Assembly: GCF_028993555.1 (NCBI RefSeq)
Contig: NZ_CP118611.1
Location: 2,069,501-2,133,500 of the forward strand
Reading direction: 5' to 3'
Length of the DNA: 64,000 bases
DNA from: Ensifer adhaerens
GTDB lineage: Bacteria > Pseudomonadota > Alphaproteobacteria > Rhizobiales > Rhizobiaceae
The notes under the pieces were generated by a model, which was not told the origin of the DNA, ran no database searches, and saw only the letters and a list, made by a program, of their open reading frames with translations. Shown here piece after piece: positions 56,646 through 64,000 of the stretch. The first letter of the stretch is position 1. The number at the start of each line of letters is the position of its first letter. Made by a program: the position numbers and the translations under genes.

Positions 56646-57608
56646 TCAGTAGCCGAGGCCCTTCTTTTCCTCGTAGACCTTCAGCGGCTCGTCGGCCTGA
56701 GTGTAGAGCTTTGATTCCGTCTGGATCCACTTCGGCGGTGCCGTGCCATCCTTCTGGAACGCGGCAAGCGCATCAAAGGCGGGACCGGCCATGTTCGGCG
56801 TCAGCTCAACCGTGGCATTGGCTTCGCCGGCTGCCATCGCCTGGAAGATATCCGGAACGGCATCGATCGAGACGACAAGGATATCCTTGCCCGGCTTCAG
56901 GCCGGCTTCCTTGATCGCCTGGATGGCGCCGACGGCCATGTCGTCGTTGTGGGCGTAGAGTGCGCAGATATTCTTGCCGCCATCCTCGGCCTTGAGGAAG
57001 CTCTCCATGACTTCCTTGCCCTTGGTGCGGGTGAAGTCGCCGGTCTGGCTGCGGATGATCTTCAGGTTGTCTTGCCCGGAAAGGGCCTGTTCGAAGCCCT
57101 TCTTGCGGTCGATGGCCGGCGAAGAACCGGTCGTGCCCTGGAGTTCGACGACGTTGCAGGGCTTGCCGCCCGTAGCGTCGACGAGCCACTTGCCGGCGAC
57201 ATTGCCCTCGTGCACGAGGTCGGACGTTACGGCCGTCAGGTACAGATCCTTTGAGGAATCCACCGTGCGGTCGAGCAGGATGACCGGAATTTCTGCGTCC
57301 TTGGCTTCCTGCAGCACCTCGTCCCAGCCGGTCGCGACCACCGGGGCGACGAGGATGGCGTTCACCCCTTGCGCGATGAAGGATCGGATCGCCTTGATCT
57401 GGTTTTCCTGTTTCTGCTGCGCATCAGCGAATTTGAGGTCGATGCCGCGCTGTTCGGCCTGCTGCTTGGTCAGCGTCGTCTCGGCGGCACGCCAGCCGGA
57501 CTCCGAACCGATCTGCGAAAAACCAACCACCAGGTCGGCCGCGGAAGCGCTGCCAAACGTGCAGGCGGCAAGGATCGATGCACTCGCAAGTGCCTTGGCG
57601 ATTTTCAT
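56646..57608 (-). CDS. ytfQ: Galactofuranose-type ABC solute-binding protein
   Basis: 320 aa. Signal peptide about 1-23 (ASILAACTFGSASAAD) and periplasmic-binding fold of the CUT2 type. The N-terminus GFSQIGSESGWRAAETTLTK is characteristic of YtfQ, which binds galactofuranose and other sugars. ATG 57608 follows GGGAGGAAA. The AT-rich stretch 57655-57680 upstream probably carries the promoter. First gene of ytfQRT-yjfF-GntR. Confidence 0.92.
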   Translation of the reverse strand: MKIAKALASASILAACTFGSASAADLVVGFSQIGSESGWRAAETTLTKQQAEQRGIDLKFADAQQKQENQIKAIRSFIAQGVNAILVAPVVATGWDEVLQEAKDAEIPVILLDRTVDSSKDLYLTAVTSDLVHEGNVAGKWLVDATGGKPCNVVELQGTTGSSPAIDRKKGFEQALSGQDNLKIIRSQTGDFTRTKGKEVMESFLKAEDGGKNICALYAHNDDMAVGAIQAIKEAGLKPGKDILVVSIDAVPDIFQAMAAGEANATVELTPNMAGPAFDALAAFQKDGTAPPKWIQTESKLYTQADEPLKVYEEKKGLGY

Positions 57609-57823
57609 GATTTCCTCCCAAAGAAAGCTGCCTCCACGCAGCCATCGAGAAAAAATCATATAATATTACTTTTGTAAACGGGCACTTTTCACCTAGCGCG
57701 CCGAGCATCGACGAAATTCAACGGATGGCGGGACGACCGGAAGCGTGCCGGCCTCCCCCGGGCGCCGGTAATGTCGGAATGTTCAGAGGATTAGCGGTAA
57801 AAACAGGCGGCTTCCGCTGCGCG

Positions 57824-58723
57824 CTAGCCTTTCGCCAGCAATGTGCCGGTAACACTGGCGATCATCACGAGGACGACGCCGAAGACCTGGTTGGGGACCA
57901 GTGCCTGACCGAGAATGACGAAGCCGGCACCGGCACCGATCGCCGGTTCCAGACTCATCAGGATGCCGAAGGCCGACGGCTGCATGCAGCGCAGCGCCAT
58001 GAACTCGAGCGCGTAGGGCAGCAGCGGCACCAGAATGGCAAGCCCGGCCGTCATCATCAGCATGTCAAAGGAGAAACCGGATTGAGCCTGATGCAGCCCG
58101 AACGGCGTGGCAAAAAGGGCCGCAAACAGCAGCGAAACGGCAAGCCCCTCCAATCCCCTGAACCGCTGGCCGGCCTGCTTCATCAGCATGATATAGCCGC
58201 CCCAACCGATCGCCGCCCCGAAGGCAAGAAACAGGCCAGGCGTATCCGCCACCCAGGCGGCACCGTCCCAGGAGAGGCAGAGTACGCCGGCACCGGCGAT
58301 AACGGGGCAAAGCAGGCGCCAGCCACGGCCGCCGAAAATCGCAGCGACCGTCAACGGCCCCAGAAACTCGATCGCCACCGCAAGCCCGAGTGGGATGCGC
58401 GCGATGGCCGCAAAGAAACAGAGCGTCATCACCGCCATCGTGGCCCCGAGCGAAAGCGCCGAGAGCCACTGCACCCGGGTGTAGCTGAGGAAGGCGGGCC
58501 GGACCAAGAGCAACAGGAATGCCGCCGCCCAGCAGAGCCGCAACCAGGTCGCGCCAAAGGCACCAACGCTTTCCATGGCCGGCTTCGAGAGTGCGGCACC
58601 AAACTGAACGCTCGACATCGAGAGCAGGCACAAGACAACGGCGATCGTTACGCGCCCGCCGGTGTCGCCTGTCGCACCCGACTCGCTCCACGTGCTATCC
58701 GCTGTCGTCTCCGTTTCCGCCAT
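57824..58723 (-). CDS. DMT-superfamily (EamA/RhtA) transporter
   Basis: 299 aa, ten helices in two EamA repeats (QFGAALSKPAMESVGAFGAT, GWGGYIMLMKQAGQRFRGLE). The RhtA group exports amino acids such as threonine and homoserine; the substrate here is unknown. ATG 58723 follows GGGAGAA. Divergent from a LysR gene 91 nt away, which is its likely regulator. Confidence 0.88.
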   Translation of the reverse strand: MAETETTADSTWSESGATGDTGGRVTIAVVLCLLSMSSVQFGAALSKPAMESVGAFGATWLRLCWAAAFLLLLVRPAFLSYTRVQWLSALSLGATMAVMTLCFFAAIARIPLGLAVAIEFLGPLTVAAIFGGRGWRLLCPVIAGAGVLCLSWDGAAWVADTPGLFLAFGAAIGWGGYIMLMKQAGQRFRGLEGLAVSLLFAALFATPFGLHQAQSGFSFDMLMMTAGLAILVPLLPYALEFMALRCMQPSAFGILMSLEPAIGAGAGFVILGQALVPNQVFGVVLVMIASVTGTLLAKG

Positions 58724-58814
58724 GTCCGTTCTCCCGTTGGGCTTGAACAGACATAGCAACCCCGGCACAATAAAGAACGCTAATAATTGTGATGTCGCCA
58801 TAAGGGATCGTTAT

Positions 58815-59702
58815 ATGCATGACCTGGACATCAACCTTCTGCGCGCCTTCGTCGTGACCGCCGAGTGCGGCAGCGTCAGCGCCGCCGCCCAGCGGCTGGC
58901 AAGAACTCAAGCCGCCGTCAGCATGCAACTGCGCCGCCTGGAGGACGATCTCGGTGCCAGGCTCTTGAACCGCAACAGCAGGGGCATGGACCTTACGGAA
59001 GCCGGGCATGTGCTGCTTCCCTATGCCCAGAAGATGCTTGGACTGAGCGTCAGCGCGCGACGTGCGCTCGCCGGACAGGCGCTCCAGGGTCCAATCCGTT
59101 TCGGAATGATCGAGGACATCGCCGTCGGCTCGCTGCCGAGAGCCCTGCAGCGCTTCGCCGAGTGCCACCCGAACGTGGCGCTCGAATTGACGGTCACCGA
59201 AAGCACCGCGTTGTCGGAGAAGCTGTCCCAGGGACAGCTCGATGTCGCGATCGGCGACCCGGCATTGATCCGCGGACGGCCGATCCTCACGTGGCGGCTG
59301 CCGCTCAGATGGGTTGCGGCACGTGGCTTCGAGGTGCCGGAAGACGGCCCCCTGCCGCTCGTCACCTTCGACGGTGTCTGCACCTGGCGCCAGAGTATGA
59401 TCGAGGCGCTGAATGGCGGGGGGCGACCCTGGCGCACGGTGCTGACGAGCGCCAGCCTCGCCTCCATACAGTCGATGATCGAGGCAGGCCTCGGCATTGC
59501 CGTTCTGCTGGACCTCAACATTCGCGCCAACACGATGCGGGTCCTCGGTGCTGAAGAGGGCCTGCCTCCGGCCCCGGTGATCGAACTCGGGCTTTTTGCG
59601 GCCGATGACCAGGGCCTGTCGTCGCGCCCGGTCTCAGCACTCTGGGCGTTTCTTTCCGAAGATCTCCAGGCGCAGGCTTTGGCGACTGGCCGCGCCGCGT
59701 GA
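58815..59702 (+). CDS. LysR-family regulator
   Basis: 295 aa. HTH 5-65 (TAECGSVSAAAQRLARTQAA) and effector domain from about 90 (GPIRFGMIEDIAVGSLPRAL). ATG 58815 is preferred over an upstream start overlapping the promoter. It pairs with the divergent DMT exporter in the manner of LysE/RhtA-type regulator pairs. Confidence 0.88.
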   Translation: MHDLDINLLRAFVVTAECGSVSAAAQRLARTQAAVSMQLRRLEDDLGARLLNRNSRGMDLTEAGHVLLPYAQKMLGLSVSARRALAGQALQGPIRFGMIEDIAVGSLPRALQRFAECHPNVALELTVTESTALSEKLSQGQLDVAIGDPALIRGRPILTWRLPLRWVAARGFEVPEDGPLPLVTFDGVCTWRQSMIEALNGGGRPWRTVLTSASLASIQSMIEAGLGIAVLLDLNIRANTMRVLGAEEGLPPAPVIELGLFAADDQGLSSRPVSALWAFLSEDLQAQALATGRAA

Positions 59703-59774
59703 TCTCGGCCGCGGTTGCATCACGCTCGGCGAACGAAATACGACGCCCAGAGATTGAAAAAACCGAAGCAAAAT

Positions 59775-59783
59775 TTTACTAAA
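59775..59783 (+). promoter_or_regulatory. LacI-type operator candidate
   Basis: TTTACTAAA, a nine-base palindrome around a central C, 56 nt upstream of the LacI-family gene. A near copy (TTTACTGAA) lies before the solute-binding gene. Confidence 0.45.
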
Positions 59784-59838
59784 TAAAGATTGCGCCGCGC
59801 CTGAAATGGGGCTGATGGCGGCTGGCAGGACGTTGGAC

Positions 59839-60867
59839 ATGGTAACAATCAAGGAAATCGCTTCGGCTGTCGGGGTCTCTTCGGCAACCGTCTCACGAGT
59901 GCTGAACTACGATCCGACGCTTTCTATCTCCACCAAGAAGCGGCAGGCGATCATCGAGACCGCCGAGGCGCTGAACTATGCGACGCCCCGCAACCGCGGG
60001 CGCGGTGCCGGGCCGATGCAAGGCCTGAAATTCGCGCTGGTGCATTTCCTTCAGCCAGCCCAGGAACTGATCGACCCGTATTACGTTGGCGTTCGGCTCG
60101 GGATCGAGAACCGTTGCCAGGCGCTGAAGATCGAGGTGGTCAAGGTCTTCCACAATGGCAACCTGCCGGAGGCGGCAATCCTGCAGGGTGCCAACGGCGT
60201 CGTGGCCGTCGGCCACCACTATGGCGAAGAGGTCCACTGGCTGCGGCGGCACAGCCGCCACCTGGTTTTTGCCGATTTCGCCCCCGACGACGATGTCGAC
60301 GACAGCGTGATGAGCGACGTTTCCATCGCGATGAACCGCCTGCTTGAAGGCGTCTACGGCATGGGTTACCGCCGCATCGGCTTTCTCGGCTGGATCGATG
60401 CTTTCCGCGACAAGGACGATATTCATTCCGAGCGCCGTTGCCGCGCCTTCATCCACTGGATGACCAAGGCCGGCCTCTACGATCCGGAACTCTGCATGGT
60501 CGAGAAGCTGACGCCGGACAGCGGCTACACGCTCGCCAAGGCGATGCTGTCGAAGCCTAATCCGCCCAAGATCCTGGTCACCTGCAACGACAACATGGCG
60601 ATCGGCGCCTACCGCGCCATTCATGAGATGGGCCTTCGAATCCCTGACGATGTCGCCGTGGCAAGCTTCAACGACATCCCCGTCGCGCAGTTTCTCGGCC
60701 CACCGCTTTCCACCGTCAAGATCCCGGCCGAAGTGATCGGCGAGACCGCCGTCGACCTCTTGGTCGAGCGCCTGACCGGACGCGACGTCGCCAAGAAGGT
60801 GATCCTTGGAACCGAGATGGTCTGGCGCGGCAGTACGGCCAGCGCGGCTGCCGTCATAGACCAGTAA
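59839..60867 (+). CDS. LacI-family regulator
   Basis: 342 aa. LacI HTH at 2-22 (TIKEIASAVGVSSATVSRVL) and hinge, then a periplasmic-binding-type effector domain. It starts MVTIKEIA; the ATG at 59806 is not needed. EbgR/GalR-like in overall appearance. It precedes a LacEFG-type importer on the same strand and likely represses it. Confidence 0.9.
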   Translation: MVTIKEIASAVGVSSATVSRVLNYDPTLSISTKKRQAIIETAEALNYATPRNRGRGAGPMQGLKFALVHFLQPAQELIDPYYVGVRLGIENRCQALKIEVVKVFHNGNLPEAAILQGANGVVAVGHHYGEEVHWLRRHSRHLVFADFAPDDDVDDSVMSDVSIAMNRLLEGVYGMGYRRIGFLGWIDAFRDKDDIHSERRCRAFIHWMTKAGLYDPELCMVEKLTPDSGYTLAKAMLSKPNPPKILVTCNDNMAIGAYRAIHEMGLRIPDDVAVASFNDIPVAQFLGPPLSTVKIPAEVIGETAVDLLVERLTGRDVAKKVILGTEMVWRGSTASAAAVIDQ

Positions 60868-60897
60868 AACAGTCCGGCAAAAACACGGTGGTAAAAA

Positions 60898-60906
60898 TTT
60901 ACTGAA
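60898..60906 (+). promoter_or_regulatory. LacI-type operator candidate before lacE
   Basis: TTTACTGAA, one base off the palindrome TTTACTAAA found before the LacI gene, 86 nt upstream of the solute-binding gene. It is in an AT-rich patch that may also hold the promoter. Confidence 0.4.
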
Positions 60907-60991
60907 ATATTGCCTTCTTCGGAATTTTGCGAAATACTCCCGGCCGAGACGAAGAGGAACGTCTCGGGGAACGAGTTCGAGGGAGGAACCA

Positions 60992-62260
60992 ATGAACGTG
61001 ACTACGTATCTGCCGCGCTTCGCAAGCATGGCTCTTGCCGGCGCAAGCCTGCTGGCCGTGACGGCCGCCGAAGCCAAGGAAATCACCGTCTGGTGCTGGG
61101 ACCCGAACTTCAACGTCGCGATCATGAAGGAAGCCGGCGCGCGCTATACCAAGACGCACCCGGACGTCACCTTCAACATCGTCGATTTCGCCAAGGCCGA
61201 CGTCGAGCAGAAGCTGCAGACCGGCCTTTCGTCCGGTACGGCGGATGCGCTGCCGGACATCGTCCTGATCGAGGATTATGGCGCGCAGAAATACCTGCAG
61301 TCCTTCCCCGGCGCCTTCGCGCCGCTTTCCGGCACCGTCGATTATTCCGGTTTTGCTCCCTACAAGGTCGAGCTGATGACGCTGGAGGGCCAGGTTTACG
61401 GCATGCCGTTCGATTCCGGCGTCACCGGTCTCTATTATCGCAAGGACTATCTGGAGCAGGCCGGCTTCAAGCCTGAGGACATGCAGGGCATCACCTGGGA
61501 CCGCTTCATCGAGATCGGCAAGCAAGTCGAGGCCAAGACCGGCAAGAAGATGATGGGGCTCGATCCGACCGACGCCGGACTCGTCCGCATCATCATGCAA
61601 TCGGCCGGGCAATGGTATTTCGACAAGGACGGAAAGCCCAACATCACCGGCAACGCAGCGCTGAAGGCGTCGCTGGAGACGATCAACAAGATCATGGCCG
61701 CCAACATCTACAAGCCGGCCGCCGGCTGGTCGGATTGGGTCGGCACCTTCACGTCCGGCGATGTGGCGAGCGTGATCACCGGTGTCTGGATCACCGGCAC
61801 GGTCAAGGCCCAGCCGGATCAGTCCGGAAAGTGGGGCGTGGCGCCGATCCCGGCACTCTCGATCGACGGCGCGACGCATGCATCGAACCTCGGTGGCTCG
61901 AGCTGGTACGTACTTGAAAGCTCGGCCGAGAAGGCAGAGGCGATCGATTTCCTCAACGAAGTCTATGCCAAGGACGTCGATTTCTATCAGACGATCCTGC
62001 AGGACCGCGGTGCCGTCGGCTCACTGCTCGCCGCCCGCGGTGGAGCAGCCTATGGCGAGGCCGATGCCTTCTTCGGTGGCGAAAAGGTCTGGCAGAACTT
62101 CTCCGACTGGCTCGCGAAGGTTCCTTCGGTCAATTACGGCGTCTTCACCAACGAGGCCGATACAGCCGTCACCGCGCAATTGCCGGCCCTGACGCAAGGG
62201 ACTCCGGTTGACGAGGTGCTGAAGGCGATCGACGCCGAAGTCAGCGCGCAGATCCAGTAA
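60992..62260 (+). CDS. lacE: CUT1 ABC solute-binding protein, LacE-like
   Basis: 422 aa. Signal peptide about 1-28 (ALAGASLLAVTAAEAK), then a type 1 solute-binding domain. The mature start EITVWCWDPNFNVAIMKEAG and LPDIVLIEDYGAQKYLQSFP match what I recall of LacE from Agrobacterium/Sinorhizobium lactose operons. Whether the ligand is lactose, another beta-galactoside or another oligosaccharide is not certain. Good GGGAGGAA before ATG 60992. A hairpin separates it from the permeases. Confidence 0.82.
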   Translation: MNVTTYLPRFASMALAGASLLAVTAAEAKEITVWCWDPNFNVAIMKEAGARYTKTHPDVTFNIVDFAKADVEQKLQTGLSSGTADALPDIVLIEDYGAQKYLQSFPGAFAPLSGTVDYSGFAPYKVELMTLEGQVYGMPFDSGVTGLYYRKDYLEQAGFKPEDMQGITWDRFIEIGKQVEAKTGKKMMGLDPTDAGLVRIIMQSAGQWYFDKDGKPNITGNAALKASLETINKIMAANIYKPAAGWSDWVGTFTSGDVASVITGVWITGTVKAQPDQSGKWGVAPIPALSIDGATHASNLGGSSWYVLESSAEKAEAIDFLNEVYAKDVDFYQTILQDRGAVGSLLAARGGAAYGEADAFFGGEKVWQNFSDWLAKVPSVNYGVFTNEADTAVTAQLPALTQGTPVDEVLKAIDAEVSAQIQ

Positions 62261-62283
62261 TCGCTCCCGCGACTGACCGCACC

Positions 62284-62309
62284 TGGCCGTGGCAACAAAG
62301 CCACGGCCA
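62284..62309 (+). other. Intercistronic hairpin after lacE
   Basis: TGGCCGTGGC-AACAAA-GCCACGGCCA, 10-bp stem, 23 nt after the solute-binding gene. No T-run; likely a 3' stabiliser that lets the binding protein be made in excess. Confidence 0.65.
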
Positions 62310-62337
62310 ACGGCTCCCGCTTTCCACGAGGATGATG

Positions 62338-63237
62338 ATGGCTCTCGCACGCCGCGGCGGCATCGGCCGATACTACAACGTCAATGGCTGGCTCTTCGTT
62401 GCGCCGGCGCTCGGGCTGATCGCTCTGTTCATGGTCTACCCGATCCTTTGGTCGCTCTGGATGTCCTTCCAGTCCGGCCGCGGCATGATGCTGAAGTTTG
62501 CCGGCTTCGCCAACATCGTCCGTCTGTGGAACGATCCGGTCTTCATAAAGGCACTGACCAACACGCTGACCTATTTCGTCGTGCAGGTGCCGATCATGAT
62601 CCTTCTGGCGCTGATCCTGGCGTCGCTGCTCAACAATCCGAAGCTCGTCGGCCGCGGCTTCTTCCGCACCGCCATCTTCCTGCCCTGCGTCACCTCGCTT
62701 GTCGCCTATTCGGTCCTCTTCAAGGGCATGTTTGCCCATGACGGCATCGTTAACGCAACGCTCGAAGCGATCGGCATCATCGGCGAGCCGATCCCGTGGC
62801 TGACACACCCCTTCTGGGCGAAGGTGCTCGTCATCCTCGCCATTACCTGGCGCTGGACCGGCTACAACATGATCTTCTACCTCGCGGCGATGCAGAACAT
62901 CGACAAGTCGATTTACGAGGTGGCCCGCATCGACGGCGTTCCCGCCTGGGCTCGCTTCACCCACATCACCGTCCCTCTCTTGAAGCCCGTGATCCTGTTC
63001 ACGACGGTGATCTCCACGATCGGCACCATCCAGCTCTTCGACGAAGTCTACAACCTCACCGAGGGCAAGGGTGGGCCGTCAAACGCGACGCTGACGCTGT
63101 CGCTCTACATCTACAACCTGACCTTCCGCTTCATGCCCAACTTCGGCTACGCCGCGACCGTCTCCTATGTCATCGTCGTGCTCGTCGCCCTGCTTGCCTG
63201 CGTTCAGTTCTTTGCGGCCAGGGAGCGCGACCGATGA
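62338..63237 (+). CDS. lacF: CUT1 ABC permease, LacF-like
   Basis: 299 aa, six helices. EAA-loop consensus EVARIDGVPAWARFTHITVP near residue 200-220. N-terminus LARRGGIGRYYNVNGWLFVA with a helix from about 18. ATG 62338 has the best spaced GAGG; two in-frame ATGs lie just before it. Its stop overlaps the next permease ATG. Confidence 0.85.
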   Translation: MALARRGGIGRYYNVNGWLFVAPALGLIALFMVYPILWSLWMSFQSGRGMMLKFAGFANIVRLWNDPVFIKALTNTLTYFVVQVPIMILLALILASLLNNPKLVGRGFFRTAIFLPCVTSLVAYSVLFKGMFAHDGIVNATLEAIGIIGEPIPWLTHPFWAKVLVILAITWRWTGYNMIFYLAAMQNIDKSIYEVARIDGVPAWARFTHITVPLLKPVILFTTVISTIGTIQLFDEVYNLTEGKGGPSNATLTLSLYIYNLTFRFMPNFGYAATVSYVIVVLVALLACVQFFAARERDR

Positions 63238-64000
63238 ACACACCAATCACCCGCATCGCGACCACCGCCTTCACCTACGGCTTCGTCGGGCTGATGGCCT
63301 TTCTCTCGATCTTTCCCTTCGTCTGGATGCTGCTCGGCGCCACCAATTCGTCGATCGACATCATCAAGGGCAAGATGATGCCGGGCAGCGCCCTTGCCAC
63401 CAACGTCAGCGCCTTCTTCACCCAGGTGAACGCGCCGCTGGTCTTCTGGAACTCCGCCAAGATCGCCATTCTGGCGACGATTCTCACCCTCGCCGTCTCC
63501 TCGCTTGCCGGCTACGGCTTCGAGATGTTCCGCTCGCGCTACCGCGACCGGATCTACAGCGCTCTGCTCTTGACGATGATGATCCCGTTTGCGGCGTTGA
63601 TGATCCCGCTCTTCATCATGATGGGCAAGGCGGGGCTGATCAACACGCACCTCGCGGTCGTACTGCCGACAATCGGCTCGGCCTTCATCGTCTTCTACTT
63701 CCGCCAGACCACCAAGGCGTTCCCATCCGAACTTCGCGATGCCGCCAAGGTCGACGGGCTGAAGGAATGGCAGATCTTTCTGTTCATCTACGTGCCGGTG
63801 ATGCGCTCGACCTATGCCGCCGCCTTCATCATCGTCTTCATGACCGCCTGGAACAATTATCTCTGGCCGCTGATCGTGCTGCAGTCGAACGACACGAAGA
63901 CGATCACGCTTGTCATCTCGTCGCTCGCCTCCGCCTACTACCCCGACTACGGCGTCGTCATGGTCGGCACCATTCTCGCGACACTCCCCACCCTCGCGGT
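63234..64000 (+). CDS. lacG: CUT1 ABC permease, LacG-like (cut by window end)
   Basis: At least 255 residues, incomplete at the right edge. EAA loop ELRDAAKVDGLKEWQIFLFI and the WNNYLWPLIVL helix typical of the second CUT1 permease. It overlaps lacF by ATGA. The remaining operon genes (for example an ATPase or a beta-galactosidase) would lie beyond the window. Confidence 0.85.
   Translation, partial: MNTPITRIATTAFTYGFVGLMAFLSIFPFVWMLLGATNSSIDIIKGKMMPGSALATNVSAFFTQVNAPLVFWNSAKIAILATILTLAVSSLAGYGFEMFRSRYRDRIYSALLLTMMIPFAALMIPLFIMMGKAGLINTHLAVVLPTIGSAFIVFYFRQTTKAFPSELRDAAKVDGLKEWQIFLFIYVPVMRSTYAAAFIIVFMTAWNNYLWPLIVLQSNDTKTITLVISSLASAYYPDYGVVMVGTILATLPTLA

Overview
The window is high-GC DNA from an alphaproteobacterium, most likely a member of the Rhizobiaceae (Ensifer/Sinorhizobium type). 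This is an inference from codon usage and gene content: a SigF/NrsF-controlled bufferin locus, a DauR-like module, YtfQRT/YjfF and LacEFG-type ABC systems, many LysR/AraC/GntR/LacI regulators and an IS110 transposase. I see no rRNA, tRNA, CRISPR array or replication origin. The mix of catabolic operons, exporters and one transposase suggests an accessory replicon or a flexible chromosomal region.

Layout. 0.1-0.9 kb: a DeoR repressor. 1.2-5.3 kb: an anti-sigma/ECF sigma pair (NrsF/SigF) divergent from a four-gene bufferin operon (precursor peptide, MNIO enzyme, DUF2063 partner, DoxX), closed by a strong terminator. Both divergent promoters carry a GTAAC...CGAA box. 5.4-8.1 kb: a DauR/YheO-type regulator, an ornithine-cyclodeaminase-like enzyme and a PLP dehydratase, all overlapping. 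8.1-14.3 kb: a LysR gene divergent from a purine locus (divergent adenine-deaminase-like protein, NCS2 permease, canonical adenine deaminase). 14.8-21.6 kb: a GGDEF-EAL protein, then a compact partner-switching module: degenerate ATPase, STAS-like domain fused to a methyltransferase, membrane SpoIIE phosphatase, GHKL ATPase, stand-alone STAS-like protein. This module is the most novel-looking content of the window.

21.8-25.1 kb: a FadR-type regulator with a CynX/NimT-type exporter, then another MFS protein. 25.4-26.5 kb: an IS110-family element with a possible guide RNA in its leader. 26.9-30.96 kb: a TPR/winged-helix regulator with a repeat-propeller protein, then an MFS exporter divergent from a LysR gene. 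31-40.5 kb: a minus-strand run of detoxification-like genes (cysteine hydrolase, XapX, Tat-exported amidohydrolase, small exported protein, DoxX, MFS exporter, alpha/beta hydrolase) preceded by three tandem AraC regulators. 40.8-50.4 kb: a large single-pass envelope protein, KatG and an RND efflux pair. 50.6-57.6 kb: an FAD monooxygenase, then a GntR regulator and the YjfF-YtfT-YtfR-YtfQ sugar importer. 57.8-59.7 kb: a DMT exporter divergent from a LysR gene. 59.8-64 kb: a LacI regulator and a LacE-LacF-LacG-type importer that runs off the right edge.

Recurring features are 4-nt stop/start overlaps inside operons and GC-rich hairpins between genes of one operon, usually just after a gene whose product is needed in excess (bufferin precursor, solute-binding proteins). 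Many start codons had to be moved inside longer open frames using Shine-Dalgarno spacing.
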